39,261 nt of DNA from Elusimicrobiota bacterium (GTDB taxonomy: Bacteria > Elusimicrobiota > Elusimicrobia > FEN-1173): positions 1 through 39,261 of the forward strand of contig JAEURZ010000003.1 of assembly GCA_016788905.1 (NCBI GenBank). Direction: 5' to 3'. Under the pieces are notes generated by a model. That model did not search any database. It was not told where the DNA came from and worked only from the letters and a program-made list of their open reading frames with translations. The translations under genes and the position numbers were made by a program. This document shows positions 23,752-31,341 of the stretch, one piece after another. Position 1 is the stretch's first letter. Each line of letters opens with the position of its first letter.

Positions 23752-26280
23752 TCAGTTTACCGGGTCCAGGTGTTTGGGCTGTGTTTCTTGTGTGATTTCT
23801 CGGTGATTTTTTAGCGAAATGTCTTTAGGAATATCCTCTGAGTATGATTTTGATACAGTTTCGCGGAAGACCGTTGGTTCTTTGCCTCGGGTTTGGCGGG
23901 AAGAGTTATCCCCTGTTTGATCGCCATTCTTTCTAAAGCCAAGGGCAAAGATTGATTTCAAGAGAAAATGATCCCCCACAAGTCCGACCAATAAAATAAC
24001 GACGTTCAGTAAACCGAAGAAAAAAATGGGACTGAAATGGGAAAACATCAATACGCCGAAGGCAATAGAGATGATCGAAAAGGAAGAGAGAGAAGCCTCT
24101 CCCTTTTGGTTGGTCACCTCTTCCAGAGCCCTGGCAGAGGGCAGGCCTTCCTCCTGCGCTCCCCGGTAGGCACAAAAAAAGTGAATGGTGTCGTCCACCA
24201 GGATCCCAAAGGCTGATGCCGCGATGAGAGCTGTTCCAGAGTCAAGGGGAATCCCTGCCCAACCCATAATGCCGAAGTTAATGATGATGGGGAAAAGATT
24301 GGGAACCAGAAACAGAAGGGCCAGCCGCCAGGATTGCAATACCAAAGCCATGAGAAGAAATATGCCCATCACGGTTTGTGTGATGTTGACGACTTGGTCG
24401 CTCACCAGGACGGCATTCGTGGCGGTGTCGAGTTTGGTCCTCCCCGTTATTTGAGATGTAATTCCAGGGAGGCTGTTGTTTTTTAATATAGTTTCAATAT
24501 CTTTGATCAACAAAGCGGCTTGGGAAGATCCAGGGACGTTTGCTCGAACGATTAGTCGCGTATGGTCAAACCCCGGAGTGACGTAATCCCCAAGATCGTT
24601 GCGGCCGTAAAGGAGGAGGTATTGTTCCAATAAAAATCGTGAGGAAGGGAGAACGTAGGTAGAAGGATCTTCCTCATGGAACGCTTTGTTCATTTCTTTA
24701 AAGAGATCCGTCACTCCCGTACAGACGTCCACCGCTGGGAGGGCTTTGATTTGTTTTTGAATGCGCTCAATCTGAATCAAAATGTCCGGGTTTTTGAACG
24801 TTCCTGTTTGGTCCGCTTGAAAAGATACGTCCAAGGCATCCGTGCCTGAAAGATGGTTTCGGATGTACAAGATGTCTTGGTGAACCACGGAAGATTTTTT
24901 AAACCATTCGATGAGATTGGTTTCGACTTTCAAATGGCGAGAATTCATGGCCCCCCAGCCGACAGCCAAGAGGCATAGCGATATCACCCACAGGGGTCGA
25001 CGTGTGGCCACATGATGAAACCAATGAATCAAACGGGGGATTTCTCTTTTGGTTTGGGTGACGGGGTCCCGATAAATCGTGTCGGGTCGGAAGTAGGTCA
25101 ATAAGGGGGCCACGATACCAAAGGCCACGAGAAATTCGAATATCATCCCGGCGGAAGCCAACCAACCGAAACTTCGAATCGCGGGAACACGATTGAACGT
25201 AAAAGAAAAGAACCCGATCGCTGTGGTGAGGCTGGTTAAAAAGCAGGGGAACAATAGTTTATTGAGGATTTGCATCATGGCGTTGCGGGGGGAAGAGTTG
25301 TGGGACAAAAGACGGCGGTCGAGACTTGAATATATGTGGATGATGTCGGAAAGGGCAAGGCAAACCACCAAGGGGATGACGGCTACGGACGCATTATTAA
25401 GAGGGATGTTGGTTAAACCAGCCAGGCCCAGGGTCGCCCCTAAGGTTGTCAGTATTCCCATTCCCGCTAAGACCAATAAACGAATGTTTCGAAATAAAAA
25501 ATAAATCGCACCGATTGCGAGAATAACGCTCACAGGGAAAAAAATCTTCACATCGAAATTCATGTAATGGGCAAGGTAGTAGTCTGTGGTCGGTCGACCG
25601 GCGTAATAAAACTGATAACCGAGCTCTTGGTAGGGTTTTAAGATTTGTTGGACATTTTGAATCAGGGGCTTCTGGGACGTTTGTTCTGAAATTGAATTTG
25701 TTTTATGAACGTAAACAATTATGGCTGTCGTTCGTCCGTCATCCGATAGGAGGTTCTTCTGGTAAAGTGGATTTGTCAGGGCGCGGTTTCGGAGCTGGCT
25801 AAGACGAGTCTGGTCGACGGGGACTTCAATTAAGAAGGCATCAGATTCAAAACTGTCTTCAGTGCCTTTCATGTCTGTTACGTTGGCCAAGCTGACAACA
25901 TCCTCCACTCCGTCCAGTGTGCGGATTTCTTCGGTAAGGGTTTTAAGTTCATTTAACCGGTTTGATGTGAAAAGGTCGTCTCGTGTATAGGCGATGACAA
26001 AAAAATCGTTTTTCGGGAAGCTTTCTTTAAACCGTTCGTGGAATTCAACCGCAACATCTTTGTCTAAAACAAATTGGTCGGCGCTTGTGCTGAATGTCAA
26101 TTGGGGAAGAAAAGAGGTGAAAAACGCAACGAGAAGGATCGCCGCGACCAAAATCCATCCTGTTTTTCTCATGAGGAGGTGGGCCATGAAAAGGGATGCA
26201 CGCCGTTGGAAGGAAAAATGTCGATCCGCCGCGAATCCTGTACTTTTCTCTGGAGTTTCCTGATTGTTGACCGTCACCAT
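23752..26280 (-). CDS. RND/MMPL-family exporter
   Basis: An 842-residue inner-membrane transporter. The ATG at 26280 is preceded by GAGGAGG. A first helix (~41-60) leads to a large periplasmic loop, then five to six helices including N-N-A-S-V-A-V-I-P-L-V-V and S-D-I-I-H-I-Y. A second half repeats the plan: helix, loop, then a membrane block with F-G-I-L-V-D-D-T-I-H-F-F. The Asp residues in the paired D-x-I-H motifs are typical proton-relay positions. The pattern fits MMPL/HAE3 exporters of lipids, hopanoids or polyketides rather than drug pumps, since no membrane-fusion or TolC gene is present. The ~80-residue C-terminal tail is polar. With the ThiF-nitroreductase gene 28 bases behind, it may export that enzyme's product. 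Confidence 0.9.
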   Translation of the reverse strand: MVTVNNQETPEKSTGFAADRHFSFQRRASLFMAHLLMRKTGWILVAAILLVAFFTSFLPQLTFSTSADQFVLDKDVAVEFHERFKESFPKNDFFVIAYTRDDLFTSNRLNELKTLTEEIRTLDGVEDVVSLANVTDMKGTEDSFESDAFLIEVPVDQTRLSQLRNRALTNPLYQKNLLSDDGRTTAIIVYVHKTNSISEQTSQKPLIQNVQQILKPYQELGYQFYYAGRPTTDYYLAHYMNFDVKIFFPVSVILAIGAIYFLFRNIRLLVLAGMGILTTLGATLGLAGLTNIPLNNASVAVIPLVVCLALSDIIHIYSSLDRRLLSHNSSPRNAMMQILNKLLFPCFLTSLTTAIGFFSFTFNRVPAIRSFGWLASAGMIFEFLVAFGIVAPLLTYFRPDTIYRDPVTQTKREIPRLIHWFHHVATRRPLWVISLCLLAVGWGAMNSRHLKVETNLIEWFKKSSVVHQDILYIRNHLSGTDALDVSFQADQTGTFKNPDILIQIERIQKQIKALPAVDVCTGVTDLFKEMNKAFHEEDPSTYVLPSSRFLLEQYLLLYGRNDLGDYVTPGFDHTRLIVRANVPGSSQAALLIKDIETILKNNSLPGITSQITGRTKLDTATNAVLVSDQVVNITQTVMGIFLLMALVLQSWRLALLFLVPNLFPIIINFGIMGWAGIPLDSGTALIAASAFGILVDDTIHFFCAYRGAQEEGLPSARALEEVTNQKGEASLSSFSIISIAFGVLMFSHFSPIFFFGLLNVVILLVGLVGDHFLLKSIFALGFRKNGDQTGDNSSRQTRGKEPTVFRETVSKSYSEDIPKDISLKNHREITQETQPKHLDPVN

Positions 26281-26389
26281 AGAAACCTCCTCTTCGATAT
26301 TTTCTTTTCTGGTTTTAGTATAGAGAACTCAGTTTTCCCCAGTGTTACCGTTGTGTTTCCTGTGGGTTACATTTGAAAAATGGGGGGTC

Positions 26390-26417
26390 TTGTGGGAATT
26401 GATATTTGAGGTATACT
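26390..26417 (+). promoter_or_regulatory. Possible promoter of first FG-GAP gene
   Basis: TTGTGG (26390-26395) and TATACT (26412-26417), 16 bases apart, lie about 160 bases before the FG-GAP gene in the divergent gap 26281-26575. The -10 is good, the -35 weak. I see nothing else recognisable in this gap. Confidence 0.35.
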
Positions 26418-26575
26418 CAGAGGGCGGATATCTTTTCAATCAGAACGGATGTTTCATCTGTAAATTGATGCCCTCGGCGGGAATTTATTTCCAAGTGTCT
26501 CGTCGTGGGTAGAAAGGGGAGGACCCTTACGAAACGTTTATGGAACTCGAGCGCGAACGAAGGCGGTGGGGTTTA

Positions 26576-28447
26576 ATGAGGCCGGGTTCTTTACTTCTTG
26601 TTGTTCTGGCTACGATATTTAGTCCTTGCCTAGCTCTTACAGAATCCTTTGGGTTTCAAGACGCGGATGTCGTTATCGCCGCGCCGGAGCGGGTGGTTAC
26701 CTCGATGGATATGGTGGCGGACGGAGATTTTGATGGGGATGGGTTTAGCGACGTGGCTGTGTTTCAGCAATTTCTATTTACTCTGAGCGTTGATCTTATC
26801 TTTGGCGGGGATCTTCCCACCACCAATTCTTTGAGTGCCTTGCGCCGGATGGTCCTCATTCCTCCGGATGCCCTGCCAGGACACAGTGTCCTGGGGACAG
26901 TGTTTTTTGCTGACCTCAATGGGGATCACAGGGACGATCTGGTTCTTCCCTTGTACTACAGCCGCAGCAAAACCCCAAAAATCTTTGTTGTTTTTGGGAC
27001 CACGAATCCGGCTTCCCTAATTAATCTGAATTTAACTTCAGCCGATCTCGAGATTAATATGACTTCGTTTTCAGCTCCGCTCTCCCTTGGGCGAGGGGAT
27101 TTTAACGGAGACCATATTCAAGATCTTCTTGTGGGAGATGGCCCTCACAATGTGGTTTATCTCCTCTATGGGAAGGAAATATTTCCCGACCAAACTTTCA
27201 CTCTGGACGATGGCGTATCCGCTCTCCGATTTCAAAAGGCAAGTGGAAATTTTGGTCAACACGTGGTGGGGGGGGATGTCGATGGGGATAGCGTGTCCGA
27301 TCTCATTATCTCAGCTCCTGAGGAATCAGGGGGAGCGACCAACGCTGGAGCGGTCTATGTTCTTTATGGGAAAAGCGACCTCCCCCTATTGACAGATATG
27401 GATGTTCGCCCGGCCAACGTTAAAATCACGGGACCGTCACTCGGTAAACTTATGTGTCGATCTTCAGGCGATACCAATGGCGATGGCTTTGATGAACTGG
27501 TCGTTCAGGAAGTGACTTTAGAAGGCAAAAAGATATCGATCCTTGATGGGTATTCTTTGGCCAATGGGCCTCCGACCCTTGCGATGAACGGGGGATTCCC
27601 TGGGACTCCTCCCGTTGTGTTTTCTCTTCCCGCCCCCTGGTGGGTGGATGGAATCGTATCCCCCATCGGGGACTTTGATGGAGACGGGAAAGGCGATGTC
27701 TTTCCCATGGATTCATCCCACGTGAGAGGTTTACTCTCTACAGGGTTTGTTGGGCCCAGCACTTCTTGGACGGAATCTTTTCGTTTCTTCCTTCCGAATC
27801 GGGTGTCGGTAGGGGATTTTAATGGGGACAATAAAAAAGACCTGGTGGTAGGGGCCCTTAATGGAAACACCTGGGCATTAGCTGTTTTGAAGGGGTACCG
27901 TCCATTGGAAAATCCGTCTATTTTGGTCAGCCCCCGCACGCCCGATCAAGTGGTTGTTCAGTTGACTCTTACTGTGGATGGGGAGCCAGCGGAAATGAAG
28001 TTAACGGGGGATTTATTAGTTCCCATCCCTGGCATTTGGATTCCCTACCAGTCAAAAATGGATGTGACGTTAACGCCATCTGTTGGGAACAAATCCATTA
28101 CGGCTGTGTTTCGAACACGGGAAGGACGGGAGAGCGAATCCCTATCGATTTCAATTCCATTAATCCTAGGTGAAAAGCGGGTTTCTTTTACCACTAATTT
28201 ATTAAAAGCAGGAGGGCGGGCTCAGTGGGAGGTTCATTTGGATTCGGCCGGGCATTTAAAAGCGTCGGTCTATTCCCGCGAAGGGAGGTTGCTCTGCGTC
28301 ATTATAGATGAGGCTAAACCACAAGGGGTTTATGCCTTTGAATGGGACGGAACCAATAGCGAGGGCCAACGGGTGGCTCCGGGAATCTACACAATTGTCT
28401 TTGACGTGGGTGGGCGCATCGACCGTGCCCGTGTTTTGGTGAAGTAA
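26576..28447 (+). CDS. Secreted FG-GAP repeat protein, FlgD-Ig-like C-terminus (unit 1)
   Basis: A secreted protein of 623 residues from the ATG at 26576, which gives a clean signal peptide (R-P-G-S-L-L-L-V-V-L-A) and has a GGTGGGG stretch upstream; an in-frame ATG at 26540 would add a charged 12-residue extension. At least seven Ca2+-binding loops of the FG-GAP/VCBS type follow, for example G-D-F-D-G-D-G-F-S-D-V, G-D-F-N-G-D-H-I-Q-D-L and G-D-F-D-G-D-G-K-G-D-V, forming an integrin-like beta-propeller. The last ~80 residues are a FlgD/Ig-like module (D-G-T-N-S-E-G-Q-R-V-A-P-G-I-Y) ending in A-R-V-L-V-K. It is probably a surface adhesin. The paralogue at 29442-31341 has almost the same 3' end. 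TAATG couples it to the decayed PorV-like gene. Confidence 0.88.
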   Translation: MRPGSLLLVVLATIFSPCLALTESFGFQDADVVIAAPERVVTSMDMVADGDFDGDGFSDVAVFQQFLFTLSVDLIFGGDLPTTNSLSALRRMVLIPPDALPGHSVLGTVFFADLNGDHRDDLVLPLYYSRSKTPKIFVVFGTTNPASLINLNLTSADLEINMTSFSAPLSLGRGDFNGDHIQDLLVGDGPHNVVYLLYGKEIFPDQTFTLDDGVSALRFQKASGNFGQHVVGGDVDGDSVSDLIISAPEESGGATNAGAVYVLYGKSDLPLLTDMDVRPANVKITGPSLGKLMCRSSGDTNGDGFDELVVQEVTLEGKKISILDGYSLANGPPTLAMNGGFPGTPPVVFSLPAPWWVDGIVSPIGDFDGDGKGDVFPMDSSHVRGLLSTGFVGPSTSWTESFRFFLPNRVSVGDFNGDNKKDLVVGALNGNTWALAVLKGYRPLENPSILVSPRTPDQVVVQLTLTVDGEPAEMKLTGDLLVPIPGIWIPYQSKMDVTLTPSVGNKSITAVFRTREGRESESLSISIPLILGEKRVSFTTNLLKAGGRAQWEVHLDSAGHLKASVYSREGRLLCVIIDEAKPQGVYAFEWDGTNSEGQRVAPGIYTIVFDVGGRIDRARVLVK

Positions 28448-28692
28448 TGCGGGTACGACCAGGTGCTGTTTTATTGGGAATCCTGACGGGCCTTTCTCTG
28501 TCACTTCGGGCAGAATGGTTTTCTGATCGACCCCATGGTTGACGGGGACTCGCGGTGTTGTCGGTGGATCCGTCCGTCCGGTCCCAGGGCTTGGGGGGGG
28601 CGTTGTTTTGGAATCCGGCGGGTTGCAACGAGTGAGTCGACAAGAACTGAGTTTTTCTCACGCGGCTCTCTCCTCGGGCTGACCTACCCCAC
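28447..28692 (+). pseudogene. Decayed 5' fragment of a PorV-like gene
   Basis: The DNA aligns with the start of the intact gene at 31341: both begin on a TAATG overlap, with signal peptide L-L-L-G-I-(L/F)-T-G-L, then A-E-W-F-S-D. Here G-G-G-C-G-A has become GGTTGA, making a stop at codon 32. A 30-base segment is missing between two G-rich direct repeats at about 28600. Similarity continues to the SFSHAAL-encoding stretch and then ends; a MITE-like element follows. No functional product is expected. Confidence 0.85.
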
Positions 28693-28859
28693 TAGCCCAA
28701 AATCCCCAGTTGAATCGCGGGATTCGACAAAAAAATCGGTCCTTTTTCCTTCACAAAAAAGTTTGTCCGTAGTCCCCGCTACGACCTGCACTTTTTTGTT
28801 CGTAAAAAAGGCCGCTTTTTTCGTCTCGGTCCTCGCGCTCAACTGGGGATTCTGGGCTA
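28693..28859. mobile_element. 163-bp MITE-like foldback element with TA duplication
   Basis: The 19-base ends GCCCAAAATCCCCAGTTGA (28695-28713) and TCAACTGGGGATTCTGGGC (28839-28857) are inverted repeats with one mismatch. Weaker pairing continues inward (poly-A/T stretches) to a centre near TAGTCCCCGCTA, so the whole element can fold back. TA lies at both borders (28693-28694 and 28858-28859), as for IS630/mariner-type insertions. It has no coding capacity. The related sequence at 38905-39062 lacks the insertion and shows CA at the junction, so the ends are defined by an empty site. Confidence 0.82.
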
Positions 28860-28995
28860 GTTTAATGGCCCCGGGTTGAAGGAGAGTGGTCCCCATGTGC
28901 TGCGCGTGGGATCTTTTTAGTGAGAGAAACCGATTGCATTTTCAGCTTTTTTGACATATATAGGATGAGTGTTGATCTGAAGTTGCTGGTTTATC
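28860..28995. repeat. Dispersed repeat, copy A (right of the MITE)
   Basis: This segment, with 28672-28692 on the other side of the MITE, resembles 38905-39062. Conserved blocks include GTTTAATGG, CCCATGTG, GATCTTTTTAG, GAGAAA and TATATA, with small gaps elsewhere. Neither copy lies in a recognisable gene. Copy B sits between a glycosyltransferase and a sensor kinase gene. Confidence 0.7.
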
Positions 28996-29441
28996 TGGAG
29001 GACATCGGGTGAGCGATTGGGCATGAACGCTTGGGCCACTCCGCGAGCGAGAAACCCGGCGCTCGGCCCCAACAAGAACAGGGCTCAGTCTTTCATTGTC
29101 AATATCTCTGGGTGTTTGCTGACGTGTCGTGACTACGCAGGTCTCCGATCGGTTCCCCATCGGGAACCCCCACCCTCTCCCGCCCCTCTCCCGCGAGCGG
29201 GAGAGGGAGAAACGTCTGGACCTGAGCCATTCCGACGTATTTTCGAATCACCCCGTCGCTAGGGTCCAAAGATGCGATCTGATTGGAAAAGCGCTCGCAT
29301 CACACATCAAGACCCTTCGCTCGTTTCTAGGAGCCTAGGGGGCAGTAGGGAGGGACATGGTCTAGTGATGAATTTTTCGAAATGGGGCCGATGGTTTGAG
29401 GGACTTTTTTTTCACCAAAAATCCTGCGCAAAGAGAAAATC
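28996..29441. other. Non-coding gap with two hairpins
   Basis: No gene is supported in this stretch. Two perfect stems are present: GGTTCCC/GGGAACC (29151-29168) and CCCTCTCCCGC/GCGGGAGAGGG (29184-29207). Neither is followed by a T run on the + strand. The promoter of the second FG-GAP gene must lie here, but I see no convincing hexamers. Confidence 0.5.
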
Positions 29442-31341
29442 ATGATGACCAGAATGCACCTTTTTCTTTGGGTTGGTCTCTCTCTAACGTGGATGGGGAA
29501 TTCCCCTGTTTGGGGTAAATCCTTTGGGATCGCCGATCTGGATGTTCTCGTTACAGCCCCCATGGGATATTCCAACCGTTCTAAACTATCCGCCGAAGGG
29601 GATTTTAATGGCGACGGGTATGATGACGTGGCCGTTCTCATGGATTCTAACGAGGTGGGTGGTCCACAGGGACCACAAAATATTCAATTGATTTTGGGGA
29701 GGGCAGACTTTCCAGAAAAATCCAATATTGAAAGTTTGGTCAATATGAAAATATACTTACCGAGTACAGTGGTTTCGAATGGACACCTGTTTTTCGCGGA
29801 TATTAATGGAGATGGAAAGGATGATCTTTTCTACTATGGTTTTAGAAATTTTGGCTCTAAAATATATGGGGTATTTGGAACGACCATACCCCCGGTTTCC
29901 TTGTCTTGGGGTCCGGATCAGGCGGATCTTGAACTGACAGTCAATTACAACGTTCAGGACAGGTCGATCATGGTGAAACCAGGAGATTTTAATGGGGACG
30001 GGAGAGACGATTTATTGGTGGGAATGACCAATGACTCGGGGGGGGGATGTCTATCTTGTTCTTGGTCAATCGGTATTCACGAGTTCCTCATTCGCGGTGA
30101 ACAGCGCAAATTCGGCACTTTGGGTTCATAGTAACGGCGATGGATATTTTGGCAAAACCATAGCCATTGGGGATGTTGATGGAGACGGGAAATCGGACAT
30201 GGTTCTTTCGTCCCCTCTCCGAACACGTCTGGGAGGGGTTCAGAGTGGGGAGATTTATATTATCCGTGGGTCCACACATTATATCACCCCGTGGAATCTC
30301 GATTCCACTCCAGCGGATATAACCATCATGGGAGGGAATGAGGGGGGGTATTTTCATTGCCCCGCGGTGGGGGATTTTAATGGAGACGGAAAAAGTGATT
30401 TGGTCGTTATTGATTATGAGGAACAAAAGGGATTCCTTTTGGATGGTTCTGTTTTGTCCAATGGCTTGAGTAGCATCGATATGCAAACAGGGATACCCGG
30501 TTATTCGCCGCCCATGTTCGGGGGGCTTCCTCCCTTGTCGCTCTCGGGTATGTCGATTGTTACAGGCGATTTTGATGGGAATGGAAAGGCGGATCTATTC
30601 CCAACGATTAATGAGGAGGTAAGGGGGGTCCTTTTATCCAATGTTTTTGGATCCCCGATCGTCCCTCCCGCGTCTTTTGGATTTTCGGTTCCTTTTGATG
30701 CGAGTCTTGGGGATGTGAATGGTGATGGTAAACAAGATTTAGTGGTATTACCGCTAGGGGGTCCCAACGGAAGTGTCGGCATCATTTTCGGGTATCATCC
30801 CTTGGATAACCCGACGATACAAGTGAGGGGGAACCCGTTCTTACCAAAAGCCGTCCTTGACCTCCGTGTGGAAGGGGATCCTACCGAAATGAAGTTAAGC
30901 GGGGATATTTTGGTACCCCCTCCTGACATTTGGATTCCCTATCGGTTAAAAATTGATGCCACGTTAACGCCATCGGTTGGAGACAAAACAATTACGGTTG
31001 TGTTTCGAACAAAGGAGGGACGAGAGAGTGATACCCTTTCATTATCAATTCCATTGGCATTAGGGGAGGTGGGGGTATCCTCGATCACCAATCTATTAAA
31101 AGAAGGGGGGCGGGCCCAATGGGGGGCTCATCTGGGTTTGGTGGGGCATTTAAAAGCGTCGGTCTACTCCCGTGAGGGGCGATTGCTCCGCGTTCTTATC
31201 GATGAGGAGAAAGAGCCAGGGGTATATGTCCTTGAATGGGACGGAACCAATAGCGAGGGCCAACGGGTGGCTCCGGGAATCTACACGATTGTTTTTGACG
31301 TAGGTGGGCGCATCGACCGTGCCCGTGTTTTGGTGAAGTAA
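29442..31341 (+). pseudogene. FG-GAP repeat surface protein (unit 2), broken by a G9 tract
   Basis: A paralogue of the first FG-GAP protein, with signal peptide M-H-L-F-L-W-V-G-L-S-L, FG-GAP loops (G-D-F-N-G-D-G-Y-D-D-V, A-D-I-N-G-D-G-K-D-D-L, G-D-V-D-G-D-G-K-S-D-M and others) and the same FlgD/Ig-like end. The first part is in frame to ~30037; the rest continues in the next frame from ~30031. The switch falls in nine consecutive G (30038-30046); eight would restore one frame of about 630 codons. This may be a real mutation, a phase-variable tract or a sequencing error. It ends with TAATG onto the intact PorV-like gene. Confidence 0.82.

Noticed and set aside
28535-28879. 114-codon frame across the PorV relic and MITE
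   Set aside because: It crosses a pseudogene and a mobile element in a frame that matches neither; accidental.
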